DNA of 64,000 nt, taken from Paracidobacterium acidisoli. Its GTDB lineage: Bacteria > Acidobacteriota > Terriglobia > Terriglobales > Acidobacteriaceae. Made by a program: the position numbers and the translations under genes. How positions within the stretch are numbered: position 1 is the first letter of the stretch; every line of letters starts with the position of its first letter. This document shows positions 1-7,149 of the stretch, piece after piece. Location: NCBI RefSeq assembly GCF_003428625.2, contig NZ_QVQT02000004.1:248001-312000 (forward strand), given 5' to 3'. A model generated the notes under the pieces. That model searched no databases, had not been told where the DNA came from, and saw nothing but the letters and a program-made list of their open reading frames with translations.

Positions 1-75
1 AACCTGACAAGATACGCCACAACGGCTGAAGAGAGCGCGACTCCGGCCATAAACCTGGGTTCGATTCGGTAAGCG

Positions 76-92
76 CTGTCATGGCATGACAG
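76..92. promoter_or_regulatory. 17-bp palindrome, candidate operator
   Basis: CTGTCATG-G-CATGACAG is a perfect 8-bp inverted repeat around one base, about 150 bp ahead of the small membrane-protein frame at 244. It could be a repressor site for that gene or for a gene left of the window. Apart from this, nothing is recognised in positions 1-243. Confidence 0.3.
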
Positions 93-243
93 TGGAAATC
101 AGGCCCGCCGTAAAAACTCCGCTCCGGCATCCAATAAAGGTGTGGGCGCCGGAAGAAATGCACGAACCATTCGGTTTGCACGTCTAAGAACTGTCCCGAA
201 CGGCACTCTTCGAAAATTACGATGAGTGCGGAGAGAGGATGCA

Positions 244-378
244 ATGTTGAAGCTTGTAGAGTTGGCTCTGCTCGCCGTGTCGATCCTTATCATCTTTGGC
301 CTGGTTGCCGCATCGCCGCATGAGGTGCCGCCCTCCGAGGTCGATCCCATCGGCGCGCGCAAATCCGAAAGCCAGTAA
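244..378 (+). CDS. small single-pass membrane protein (44 aa)
   Basis: The 44-residue frame starts at an ATG preceded by GAGAGG about 6 bases upstream, so translation is plausible despite the short length. Residues 5-22 form one hydrophobic helix (LVELALLAVSILIIFGLV), and the remaining 20 residues are polar and end in KSESQ. It would be a single-span inner-membrane peptide with a short soluble tail. The stop lies 4 bp before the end of maf, which is read on the other strand. No family is recognised and the function is unknown. The call rests on the ribosome binding site and the clean helix-plus-tail layout. Confidence 0.5.
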   Translation: MLKLVELALLAVSILIIFGLVAASPHEVPPSEVDPIGARKSESQ

Positions 379-382
379 ACGC

Positions 383-994
383 TCAGCGCGCCACCAGCCT
401 GCGCTGCAGGCCCATGCGTGCCTGCATTCCTTCCAGCATATTCACCACTAAAGCCAGCGGCAGTCCCATCACATTGAAGTAGCAGCCGTGAATCCGCGGA
501 ATCCACCGCGCCGCATATCCCTGAATCCCATAGGCTCCCGCCTTGTCATTCGGCTCGCCCGTGGCGATGTACGCGGCAATCTCTGCATCCGAGAGCGTGT
601 TCACCGTCACATACGTCACCTCGGCGGCAATCTCTTCCGCAACATCCGACAACAGACAGACCCCGGTCACCACCTCATGCGTCGCTCCGGAGAGCAGCCG
701 CAGCATCCGTGCCGCATCGGCCTCATCGGCAGGCTTGCCCAGAATCTCTCCGTTCGGCGCCACCACCGCCGTATCCGCCCCCAGCACCAGCAGCGCATCT
801 TCCTCGGCATCGCCCTCAGACTGCGCCGTATACACCGCCCGTGCCTTCTCCCGCGCCACGCGCGTCACATAAGCAACAGGCGATTCACCGGAGCGAACAT
901 CCTCCGGAATGGAAGACGGCAGAACCCGGAAATTGAGACCAATCTGCGCCAGCAGCTCCCTGCGGCGCGGCGATGCGGAGGCAAGAACGAGCAT
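383..994 (-). CDS. maf: Maf-family nucleoside triphosphate pyrophosphatase
   Basis: Maf proteins are cytoplasmic house-cleaning enzymes that hydrolyse non-canonical or specific nucleoside triphosphates to monophosphates. The 203-residue product begins with the family signature LASASPRRRELL, continues with GADTAV and GEILGKP, and ends with the KAGAYGIQG and IHGCYFNVMGLP blocks, so all Maf motifs are present and the length is typical. The frame stays open 50 codons upstream, but the family always begins just before the SASPRR motif, so the ATG at 994 was chosen; no good Shine-Dalgarno precedes it. It is divergent from brnT, with 72 bp between the starts. Confidence 0.93.
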   Translation of the reverse strand: MLVLASASPRRRELLAQIGLNFRVLPSSIPEDVRSGESPVAYVTRVAREKARAVYTAQSEGDAEEDALLVLGADTAVVAPNGEILGKPADEADAARMLRLLSGATHEVVTGVCLLSDVAEEIAAEVTYVTVNTLSDAEIAAYIATGEPNDKAGAYGIQGYAARWIPRIHGCYFNVMGLPLALVVNMLEGMQARMGLQRRLVAR

Positions 995-1007
995 AAGGAG
1001 AATTATT

Positions 1008-1057
1008 TCAAATCGATCGTTAAATGATTTGACGTGGATATATACAATGTATATACG
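1008..1057 (+). promoter_or_regulatory. brnTA promoter with overlapping palindromes
   Basis: TTGACG (1029-1034) and TATACG (1052-1057) are spaced 17 bp and form a good sigma-70-type promoter. The spacer and -10 box contain a perfect palindrome, TATATACA-A-TGTATATA (1039-1055). A second inverted repeat, TCAAATC/GATTTGA (1008-1014 and 1026-1032), overlaps the -35 box. BrnA-type antitoxins repress their own operon, so these are the likely operators. The predicted start site (about 1064) is almost at the brnT ATG (1067), which suggests a leaderless or near-leaderless transcript. Confidence 0.65.
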
Positions 1058-1066
1058 TTGGCTGAA

Positions 1067-1366
1067 ATGGAAATTCGCTTTCTTTATCAGGGACAGCACT
1101 TCATCTGGAACGCAGAGAAAGCGGCAACCAATCTGTTGAAGCATGGCATTTCATGCCAGACGGCCTGTGAGATCTTCTTCGATCCCTTCGTCCGCCTCAC
1201 GGAGGCCGACGATTCCGGAGAAAAGCGTGCTGCTGCTCTGGGACTGGCCGAGGACTGGAGCCTGCTTTTCGTTGTTCATCTGTTGCGGGAAGAAGATTCC
1301 ATCCGCATCATCTCTGCCCGGCAGGCCACATCCCATGAAAGGAAAGCGTATGAAGAAGGCGAGTGA
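1067..1366 (+). CDS. brnT: BrnT family type II toxin
   Basis: BrnT toxins are small RelE-fold ribonucleases that arrest growth until bound by the partner antitoxin. The 99-residue product has the family pattern: an aromatic N-terminal strand, FIWNAEKAATNLLKHGIS (residues 12-29), a FFDPF segment, a hydrophobic WSLLFVVH strand, and the C-terminal block IRIISARQATSHERKAYEE. The ATG at 1067 was preferred to an in-frame GTG at 1034 because the latter lies inside the promoter palindrome. The 3' end overlaps brnA by 17 nt, as usual for such pairs. Confidence 0.85.
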   Translation: MEIRFLYQGQHFIWNAEKAATNLLKHGISCQTACEIFFDPFVRLTEADDSGEKRAAALGLAEDWSLLFVVHLLREEDSIRIISARQATSHERKAYEEGE

Positions 1367-1646
1367 AAGGATTCAGCAGCGGCTCCGCAAGGACCGTCCC
1401 ATGAGCACCATCAGCATCCGCATTCCCGAGGATGTGGTCGACGATCTGAAAGAGATTGCGCCCGCGCTGGGCTTTTCCGGTTATCAGCCGCTGATCCGCG
1501 CCTACATTGGACAGGGCCTGAGAAAAGATCTGGCCAGGCTGGAAAACCCGCAGACACAGGCGCTGGCGGAAAGCCTGCGCAAACATGGCGTCGCCGACAA
1601 AATCATTGCGGAGATCATCGCCGAAACCCGGCTGCGGTCGGCATAA
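1350..1646 (+). CDS. brnA: ribbon-helix-helix antitoxin partner of BrnT
   Basis: The 98-residue product begins with a basic segment, followed by a CopG/ribbon-helix-helix core (STISIRIPEDVVDDLKEIA, about residues 19-37) and a helical C-terminal part likely to wrap the toxin. It overlaps the end of brnT, and AAAGGA about 7 bases ahead selects the ATG at 1350 over an in-frame ATG at 1335. Such proteins bind the toxin and repress the shared promoter through short palindromes like those at 1008-1055. It differs from classical BrnA and may belong to the CopG-type antitoxins that also pair with BrnT. Confidence 0.75.
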   Translation: MKKASERIQQRLRKDRPMSTISIRIPEDVVDDLKEIAPALGFSGYQPLIRAYIGQGLRKDLARLENPQTQALAESLRKHGVADKIIAEIIAETRLRSA

Positions 1647-1660
1647 CCCGCAGAAAACCA

Positions 1661-1687
1661 AAGAGCCAGGCTCATCGCCAGGCTCTT
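1661..1687. terminator. stem-loop between brnTA and ahcY
   Basis: AAGAGCC (1661-1667) pairs with GGCTCTT (1681-1687). A further CC/GG pair forms inside after an A-A mismatch. It sits between convergent genes and could end both transcripts, but neither side has a convincing T-run. Confidence 0.4.
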
Positions 1688-1734
1688 CAGCATTTCTAAT
1701 CGCTAATCCCTGATGGCTAATCCCTGATCCCTGC

Positions 1735-3165
1735 TTAGTACCGGTAGTGATCCGGCTTGTACGGGCCTTCCTGTGCCACGCCCAGATACTCAGCCTGCTT
1801 CGGGGTCAGCGTCGTCAGCTTCACGCCGATCTTTTCGAGGTGCAGCCGCGCCACTTCCTCGTCCAGCTTCTTCGGCAGCGTGTAGACATCGACCTTGTAC
1901 GTGTCCTTGTTCGCCCACAGATCGATCTGCGCCAGCGTCTGGTTCGCAAAGCTGTTGCTCATCACGAAGCTCGGGTGTCCCGTCGCGCAGCCCAGGTTCA
2001 CCAGCCGCCCTTCCGCCAGCACAAAAATGCTGTTGCCGGTCGGGAAGGTGTACTGATCCACCTGCGGCTTGATGTTGAGCTTCTTCACATCCTTCGCCTC
2101 GTTCAGCAGATCCATCTGAATCTCGTTGTCGAAGTGGCCGATATTGCAGACGATCGCCTGATCCTTCATCGCCTTCATGTGCTCGAAGGTGATGATGTCC
2201 AGGTTGCCGGTGCAGGTCACGTAGATGTCGCCGCGGCCCAGCGTATCTTCAAGGGTCGTGACTTCAAAGCCTTCCATCGCCGCCTGCAGCGCGTTGATCG
2301 GATCGATCTCCGTCACGATCACGCGTGCGCCCATGCCGCGCAGCGAGTGCGCCGAGCCCTTGCCCACGTCGCCATAGCCGCAGATGACGGCGACTTTGCC
2401 CGCAACCATCACGTCGGTCGCGCGCTTGATGCCGTCCGCCAGCGATTCGCGGCAGCCATATAGATTGTCGAACTTCGACTTGGTTACCGAATCGTTCACG
2501 TTGATCGCCGGAATCAGCAGCTTGCCCTGCTCCTTCATCTTATAGAGCCGGTGTACGCCCGTCGTGGTCTCCTCGGAAACCCCGCGCCACTCCTTCGCCA
2601 CGTTGTGCCAGTGCTGCGGATCTTCGGCATGCACTTTCTTCAGCAGGTCCTTGATCACCTGCTCTTCGTGGTTCGACGAAGGCGTGTTGACCCATCCATC
2701 GCCCTCTTCCAGCTCATAGCCCTTGTGGATCAGCAGCGTCACATCGCCGCCATCGTCCACCACCAGCTGCGGACCTTTGTTGCCGGCATGGGTCAGCGCC
2801 TTGTAGGTGCAGTCCCAGTACTCTTCGAGCGTCTCGCCCTTCCATGCGAAAACCGGTACCCCGGCGGCGGCAATGGCGGCAGCGGCGTGGTCCTGCGTCG
2901 AGAAAATGTTGCAGCTCGCCCAGCGCACGTCGGCTCCGAGATCGACCAGCGTCTCGATCAGCACGGCGGTCTGAATCGTCATGTGCAGCGATCCGGTCAC
3001 GCGCACGCCAGCCAGCGGCTTCTCGGCGGCATATTTGCGGCGGATCGACATCAGGCCGGGCATCTCATGCTCGGCAATCGAAATCTCTTTGCGGCCCCAG
3101 TCGGCCAGCGACATGTCAGCTACCTTGTAGTCGGCAGCGGTGCGTTCGAGCGTTGCAGTTGCCAT
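1735..3165 (-). CDS. ahcY: adenosylhomocysteinase
   Basis: The enzyme hydrolyses S-adenosylhomocysteine to adenosine and homocysteine, relieving product inhibition of methyltransferases in the activated methyl cycle. At 476 residues it is of the long bacterial type. Visible family features include [15 protein letters not shown], the NAD-binding segment [19 protein letters not shown] with its GxGxxGxG core, the catalytic region [14 protein letters not shown], and the conserved C-terminus [10 protein letters not shown]. The gene is divergent from an ArsR-methyltransferase regulator, with only 72 bp between them containing three related half-sites, so the neighbour probably controls it. Confidence 0.97.
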   Translation of the reverse strand: MATATLERTAADYKVADMSLADWGRKEISIAEHEMPGLMSIRRKYAAEKPLAGVRVTGSLHMTIQTAVLIETLVDLGADVRWASCNIFSTQDHAAAAIAAAGVPVFAWKGETLEEYWDCTYKALTHAGNKGPQLVVDDGGDVTLLIHKGYELEEGDGWVNTPSSNHEEQVIKDLLKKVHAEDPQHWHNVAKEWRGVSEETTTGVHRLYKMKEQGKLLIPAINVNDSVTKSKFDNLYGCRESLADGIKRATDVMVAGKVAVICGYGDVGKGSAHSLRGMGARVIVTEIDPINALQAAMEGFEVTTLEDTLGRGDIYVTCTGNLDIITFEHMKAMKDQAIVCNIGHFDNEIQMDLLNEAKDVKKLNIKPQVDQYTFPTGNSIFVLAEGRLVNLGCATGHPSFVMSNSFANQTLAQIDLWANKDTYKVDVYTLPKKLDEEVARLHLEKIGVKLTTLTPKQAEYLGVAQEGPYKPDHYRY

Positions 3166-3190
3166 CGGTCAAAACCTCATCCTGAAATCT

Positions 3191-3230
3191 CATATCGTCT
3201 CATCACGATATGTTGATATATATTCATATC
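3191..3230. promoter_or_regulatory. tandem operator between ahcY and the SahR-like regulator
   Basis: Three half-sites alternate in orientation: CATATC (3191-3196), GATATG (3207-3212) and CATATC (3225-3230). The first pair extends to a perfect 8-bp repeat, CATATCGT/ACGATATG, with a 6-bp spacer; the second pair encloses TTGATATATATT. AT-rich inverted repeats of this kind are typical ArsR-family operators, and their position lets one regulator control both divergent genes. Confidence 0.65.
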
Positions 3231-3237
3231 ACACCCG

Positions 3238-4194
3238 ATGGCCTCGATTGTCAAAATTCTGCGCGTTCTCGCCGACCCCCTCCGCCTGCGCGCCCTCCTC
3301 CTGCTCGAGCGCGAGGAGCTGTCGGTAGCGGAGTTGCAGGAGATCCTCTCGACCGGCCAAAGCACCATCTCCATGCACCTCTCGCAGCTCCGCCAGGCTG
3401 GACTCGTCGCCGACCGTCGCACCGGCAAAAACAACCTCTACAGCCTGAAGCGCGAGAACGGCTCTGAAACAAATGGCTCTGCCGTCCTCACCCAGCTTCT
3501 TCATCAGGCCGCCGGCGAGATCCCCGAAGCCCGCCACGATCAGGCCGCTCTCAGGCTCATCCTCGAAAAGCGCCAGGACCGCATGCGCAGCTTCTTCGAT
3601 GAAATGGCCGGGCGCTTCGGCCGCACCTACATGCCGGGAAAATCCTGGAAGGGTGTCGCCGAGGCTCTGCTGCAGCTCATGCCGCCGCTCATCATCGCCG
3701 ACCTTGGCGCGGGAGAAGGAGCCTTCTCGCTGCTGCTCGCACAGCGCGCGCAGCAGGTCATCGCCATCGACAGCTCCCGCAAAATGGTCGAGTACGGCAC
3801 AAAGCAGGCCGCACGCGAGGGCGTAGCAAACCTCGAGTACCGCCTCGGCGATCTCGAAGATGTGCCCATCGCCGACGCCTCCGTCGACGTCTCCTTCTTC
3901 AGCCAGTCCCTGCACCACGCGCTGCATCCCGGCCGCGCCCTCGCCGAAGCCTTCCGCATTCTCAAACCCGATGGCCGCATCCTCGTGCTCGATCTGGTGA
4001 AACATAAATTCGAAGAAGCCCGCGAGCTCTATGCCGACCAGTGGCTCGGCTTCAGCGAAGTCGAGCTCAGAGCCGCCCTCGAAGCCTCCGGCTTCCGCGA
4101 CATACAGACCTCCATCGTCCACCGCGAAGCCGAAGCCCCCTACTTCCAGACACTGCTCGCCGCCGGTAAGAAAGCCCCGCCCGTTTCGCTCTAG
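3238..4194 (+). CDS. sahR: ArsR-type HTH fused to SAM-dependent methyltransferase domain (SahR-like)
   Basis: The 318-residue protein has an N-terminal winged helix-turn-helix of ArsR type (residues 1-70; TGQSTISMHLSQLRQAGLV is the recognition region) and a C-terminal class I methyltransferase fold (about 150-260; DLGAGEG at 155-161 is motif I). In Proteobacteria, SahR regulators of this architecture sense S-adenosylhomocysteine and repress ahcY and methionine-cycle genes. The divergent position next to ahcY and the shared operator support the same role here, with the methyltransferase-like domain probably acting as ligand sensor. Catalytic methylation is not excluded. No clear Shine-Dalgarno precedes the ATG. 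The symbol is given by analogy. Confidence 0.8.
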   Translation: MASIVKILRVLADPLRLRALLLLEREELSVAELQEILSTGQSTISMHLSQLRQAGLVADRRTGKNNLYSLKRENGSETNGSAVLTQLLHQAAGEIPEARHDQAALRLILEKRQDRMRSFFDEMAGRFGRTYMPGKSWKGVAEALLQLMPPLIIADLGAGEGAFSLLLAQRAQQVIAIDSSRKMVEYGTKQAAREGVANLEYRLGDLEDVPIADASVDVSFFSQSLHHALHPGRALAEAFRILKPDGRILVLDLVKHKFEEARELYADQWLGFSEVELRAALEASGFRDIQTSIVHREAEAPYFQTLLAAGKKAPPVSL

Positions 4195-4297
4195 GCCATC
4201 CCTTCTTTCTCCTGCGCAAAATCGTTGCCCGGCTCGAAATGTCACCTCTCTGACAATCCCGGCCGCGACGGGTTACAGCTAAGCTGTGGGAGCCGAA

Positions 4298-5308
4298 ATG
4301 AAACCTCTGATCTTTGCTCTCTGTGCCGTCTTTGCATCCGGCGGGTTATACGCGCAAACAACTGTCTGGCAGCCATCGCCGGGACACACGCAAATCCCGA
4401 TCTGGCCCGGAGCGGCTCCCGATCCACAACCTGTCAAAGGGCCGGAGATGATGGAGCCGTCGGGCAAATCGTTTCTTGTAGCCGGCAGGCAGGTAGTGGG
4501 CGTGAGCAACGTCACGCAGCCCACCATGACCCTCTATTCGCCGAAAAGCGGAAACACCGGCGCCGCCGTCATCGTCTTTCCCGGCGGCGGCTATCAGATT
4601 CTGGCCATGGATCTCGAAGGTACGGAAGTCTGTGACTGGCTGACCGCTCGGGGCATCGCCTGTGTGCTGCTCAAATACCGCGTGACCGATACAGGGCCCT
4701 ATCCGAAGTCAGGACCTTACCCCGAATCGCCAATGGCCCTCGAAGATGCGCAGAGGACGATCGGTCTGGTGCGTCTCCACGCGGCAGAGTGGCACATCGA
4801 CCCGCACAGGATCGGAGTGCTCGGGTTTTCGGCAGGGGGTCACCTGGTGGCGGCCATCAGCAACCACTTTGACAAGCGTTTATATGCGCCCGTCGACGCT
4901 GCCGACCAGCAAAGCTGCCGTCCGGATTTCGCAGTAGCCATTTATCCGGGCCATCTCTCCCTGTCCGCGGCAAGGTGGGATGCCAGGCAGGGCGCGAAAA
5001 AGTTTACGCTTCCTCGTCCCGGGCATCCGTCCATCACGGATGCAGAACTTGCGCTGAATCCCGATCTCCACATCACCCGACAGACACCGCCCACATTTCT
5101 GCTGCAGGCCGAAGACGACCACGAGGACAGCGTGTACGATTCGCTGTCGTATTACATCGCTCTCGAGCGGGCTGGCGTTGCCGCGGAGATGCACCTGTAT
5201 GCGCATGGCGGCCACGCCTTCGGCCTTCGTCAGACGAAGTTTCCCATCACAGGCTGGCCTCGTCTTGTTGAGACGTGGCTGAGAACGATCGGAATGATCT
5301 CGAAATAA
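4298..5308 (+). CDS. secreted alpha/beta-hydrolase, carbohydrate-esterase-like
   Basis: The 336-residue protein has a signal peptide of about 20 residues (MKPLIFALCAVFASGGLYAQ). It belongs to the BD-FAE/acetyl-esterase branch of alpha/beta hydrolases: an oxyanion segment FPGGGYQ near 94-100, nucleophile S178 in GFSAGG, acid D273 or D274, and H306 in HGGHAFG. Such enzymes remove acetyl or feruloyl groups from plant polysaccharides in the periplasm or outside the cell. GGGAG-like purines (GGGAG) sit 7 bases before the ATG at 4298, which is preferred over a GTG at 4286. It stands alone between sahR and an ArsR pair. Substrate is inferred only. Confidence 0.8.
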   Translation: MKPLIFALCAVFASGGLYAQTTVWQPSPGHTQIPIWPGAAPDPQPVKGPEMMEPSGKSFLVAGRQVVGVSNVTQPTMTLYSPKSGNTGAAVIVFPGGGYQILAMDLEGTEVCDWLTARGIACVLLKYRVTDTGPYPKSGPYPESPMALEDAQRTIGLVRLHAAEWHIDPHRIGVLGFSAGGHLVAAISNHFDKRLYAPVDAADQQSCRPDFAVAIYPGHLSLSAARWDARQGAKKFTLPRPGHPSITDAELALNPDLHITRQTPPTFLLQAEDDHEDSVYDSLSYYIALERAGVAAEMHLYAHGGHAFGLRQTKFPITGWPRLVETWLRTIGMISK

Positions 5309-5353
5309 CCTTCCTTCGCCCTTATTCATATCCGCAGGATTTTCCTCTTGAAC

Positions 5354-5373
5354 ATATAAGTATTTGCTTATAT
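5354..5373 (+). promoter_or_regulatory. palindromic ArsR-family operator
   Basis: ATATAAG-TATTTG-CTTATAT is a perfect 7-bp inverted repeat with a 6-bp spacer, ending 9 bp before the regulator start codon at 5383. The position implies autorepression by the ArsR-type protein it precedes. Confidence 0.65.
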
Positions 5374-5382
5374 ATTTATCCC

Positions 5383-5703
5383 ATGCTTCCCGCCGCCGAG
5401 ATCTTTCGCACACTGGCAGATCCCACACGCGTCGCCATTTACGATTGCATCGCGCGTCAGGAGATGACCGTCTCGGAGATCAAAGGCCGCTTCCCCGTAT
5501 CGCAGCCTGCCATCTCGCAGCATCTGGCCATTCTGCGGCGGGCCGGTCTTGCCTCCGAGCGGCGCGCCGGCAGGCACGTCCACTACCGCGCCGATCCGGC
5601 CGGATTAAAGCCCATGATCCGGTGGCTCGAATATCACCAGGCCTTCTGGCACGAGCGCATGCCGCGCCTGAAAGCCGTTCTCAAGGAGATGAAGGATGAA
5701 TGA
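5383..5703 (+). CDS. ArsR/SdpR-type transcriptional repressor
   Basis: The 106-residue protein is a single winged helix-turn-helix domain: MLPAAEIFRTLADPTRVAIY, then the recognition helix FPVSQPAISQHLAILRRAGL and the wing RRAGRHVHYRADP. There are no cysteine pairs for metal binding, so it is unlikely to be a metal sensor; it resembles the repressors that accompany SRPBCC proteins. The ATG at 5383 follows a palindromic operator. Its 3' end overlaps the next gene by 8 nt, so the two are translationally coupled. In such pairs the repressor usually controls its own operon. Confidence 0.88.
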   Translation: MLPAAEIFRTLADPTRVAIYDCIARQEMTVSEIKGRFPVSQPAISQHLAILRRAGLASERRAGRHVHYRADPAGLKPMIRWLEYHQAFWHERMPRLKAVLKEMKDE

Positions 5704-6160
5704 GAGCACTCCCGTAAACGAGAAAGCGTCTATTGTCGTCGACTACGAGCTGCCCGACCCGCCCGCAAAGGTCTGGCGCGCGCTCACTGAGCCCGATCTG
5801 CTCGCGGCATGGCTCATGCCCAACAACATCCACGCAGAAGTCGGCCACCAGTTCAACTTTCATGCGCCGGCCGTTCCCGGCTGGGACGGCACCGTCTATT
5901 GCGAAATCCTCGAAGTCGCCCTGCAGCAGCGTCTCGTCTATCGGTGGCAGGGCGGAGCAAAAAAGCTGGAAGGGTACGGCCACGAGCTCGACACCATCGT
6001 CACCTGGACGCTCACACCCGCAGCAAACGGCGGCACGCAACTGCATCTCGAACATGCCGGCTTCGATCCGGAGAGCTACGCCTACAAAGTGATGGGCCAG
6101 GGATGGCGCGGAAAGGTGGCCACGCGCATCTCCGAAGTCCTCGCAGCCGCTGCGCACTAA
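5696..6160 (+). CDS. SRPBCC/AHSA1-domain protein
   Basis: This 154-residue protein has the START-like AHSA1 fold: VDYELPDPPAKVWRALTEPDLLAAWLM at the N-terminus, a central strand region ending in LVYRWQGG, and the helix block YKVMGQGWRGKVATRISEVL near the C-terminus. Proteins of this family bind small hydrophobic ligands or act as stress-related chaperone cofactors; the ligand is unknown. It overlaps the ArsR gene and belongs to the same operon, a very common arrangement. A long hairpin follows 15 bp after the stop. Confidence 0.85.
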   Translation: MNESTPVNEKASIVVDYELPDPPAKVWRALTEPDLLAAWLMPNNIHAEVGHQFNFHAPAVPGWDGTVYCEILEVALQQRLVYRWQGGAKKLEGYGHELDTIVTWTLTPAANGGTQLHLEHAGFDPESYAYKVMGQGWRGKVATRISEVLAAAAH

Positions 6161-6174
6161 CCACCTGGAGCTGG

Positions 6175-6224
6175 GGGGGACGGTGACTGGAGCTGACGGG
6201 ACGGTGAAACCACCACCGTCCCCC
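6175..6224. terminator. inverted repeat after the ArsR-SRPBCC operon
   Basis: GGGGGACGGTG (6175-6185) pairs perfectly with CACCGTCCCCC (6214-6224) across 28 bases. The loop contains a second copy of the ACTGGAGCTG-GGACGGTGA segment, so a local duplication built the structure. It separates the plus-strand operon from the minus-strand metallothionein gene. There is no T-run, so termination is uncertain. Confidence 0.4.
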
Positions 6225-6249
6225 GGCATTCTCTGAAGCAGAGTTGCGG

Positions 6250-6408
6250 CTATGCCCTCAGCGCCTCACCCTGGCAGGATGGGTGACCGCACTGGCATGC
6301 GATCTCCACCGTGCCTTTGGTCGCTTCACAGTGAGGGCTGCAGAACTTCGATTTATCCGTGGGAATACAACTGCAGGTCGGGTTTGCACATTTCTTTGCA
6401 TCACTCAT
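6250..6408 (-). CDS. small prokaryotic metallothionein-like protein (52 aa)
   Basis: The 52-residue frame has eight cysteines (positions 7, 12, 14, 23, 27, 38, 40, 45) and two histidines in metal-binding positions (26, 42): CANPTCSC, then KFCSPHCE, then CQCGHPSCQG. This follows the cyanobacterial/pseudomonad metallothionein pattern (SmtA/BmtA, CxxxxCxC...YCSxxC...C-H-C), which binds zinc or copper in a four-metal cluster. The start at 6408 has AAGGAG about 9 bases upstream. It lies alone between two plus-strand genes. Metal specificity cannot be read from the sequence. Confidence 0.8.
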   Translation of the reverse strand: MSDAKKCANPTCSCIPTDKSKFCSPHCEATKGTVEIACQCGHPSCQGEALRA

Positions 6409-6551
6409 AAAAATCTTCTCCTTCTTCGATATGCAATCTCTCGTTCCATGCCGAATCAGGCATACCCACGGTGAGATGCAGGATCGAAGAAAGCCGCTGT
6501 GGCCTCTCGCAAATCAGTCCGCGCCGCATCTCACTCACTGAGGAGCGCCGC

Positions 6552-6995
6552 ATGAAAAGCCGTCTGATCGCAGAAGAAAAAACTCAGACCTGGATTCTTG
6601 TCTTCGACGCCGGCGACGAGGTCGCTTCCACGCTGAAAAAGTTTGCCGAAGAGCATCACCTTGCGGGAAGCAGCTTCAAGGCGGTCGGCGCGCTCTCCGG
6701 AGTAAAAGTCGGCTGGTTCAATCGCGAAACTAAAAAGTACGAAACCTCTGCCGATTTAAAAGAACAGGTCGAGCTCCTGTCCCTCATCGGCGATATCGCG
6801 CTCACCCCCGACGGCAAACCGCAGGTCCATGCGCACATCGTCGTCGGCAAACGCGACGGCACCGCCCACGGCGGCCATCTGCTTGAAGCGCATGTCTGGC
6901 CGACGCTCGAGCTGGTCCTTACCGAAACCCCGGCTCATCTGCGCAAACAGCACGACCCGGAATCCGGTCTCGCGCTCATCCGGATCGAAGACTGA
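6552..6995 (+). CDS. PPC/DUF296 domain protein
   Basis: The 147-residue protein is a stand-alone PPC (plant and prokaryote conserved, DUF296) domain. Recognisable segments are WILVFDAGDEVASTLKKFA at the start, SFKAVGALSGVKVGWF, and PQVHAHIVVGKRDGTAHGGHL, whose histidines (HAH...HGGH) match the metal-binding positions of the fold. In plants the domain accompanies AT-hooks; in bacteria its role is not established and no DNA-binding part is present here. GAGGAG lies 8 bases ahead of the ATG at 6552, so the longer frame from 6471 was not used. Confidence 0.85.
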   Translation: MKSRLIAEEKTQTWILVFDAGDEVASTLKKFAEEHHLAGSSFKAVGALSGVKVGWFNRETKKYETSADLKEQVELLSLIGDIALTPDGKPQVHAHIVVGKRDGTAHGGHLLEAHVWPTLELVLTETPAHLRKQHDPESGLALIRIED

Positions 6996-7020
6996 TCCGG
7001 TCTGACCAGTCAGACTCTCG

Positions 7021-7107
7021 CTATGCCATCCTGTTCAGAAACTGACGCGCCGTCACGATCTGGACATTCTGCCATTCCGCAGGGAAATGCTTTACGTTTT
7101 CAGTGAT
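7021..7107 (-). pseudogene. remnant of a PIN-domain (VapC-like) toxin C-terminus
   Basis: Read on the minus strand from 7107, 28 codons before a stop at 7021-7023 give ITENVKHFPAEWQNV, then QIVTARQFLNRMA. This matches the last strand and helix of PIN-domain toxins (TxNxxHF...TPxxFL). Homology ends at a run of seven C (7108-7114) next to the isoaspartyl-peptidase gene, so only about a fifth of a toxin gene is left. No antitoxin is visible nearby. Confidence 0.5.
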
Positions 7108-7149
7108 CCCCCCCGGCGGCGAAGCCGCGTACGCCTGGACGGCCAGTCC

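Noticed and set aside
41-75. Possible tRNA 3' part (GGTTCGATTC looks like a T-loop)
   Set aside because: The flanking bases do not form a T-stem (CCTGG against GGTAA), there is no acceptor stem or anticodon arm upstream, and no CCA-like end.
99-506. 135-codon minus-strand frame over the start of the window
   Set aside because: It overlaps the better supported small membrane protein and the end of maf, is low in hydrophobic periodicity and has no ribosome binding site.
4286-5428. Minus-strand frame (4880-5428) opposite the esterase gene
   Set aside because: It crosses the ArsR operator and start and has no family similarity, while the plus strand has a signal peptide and an intact catalytic triad.
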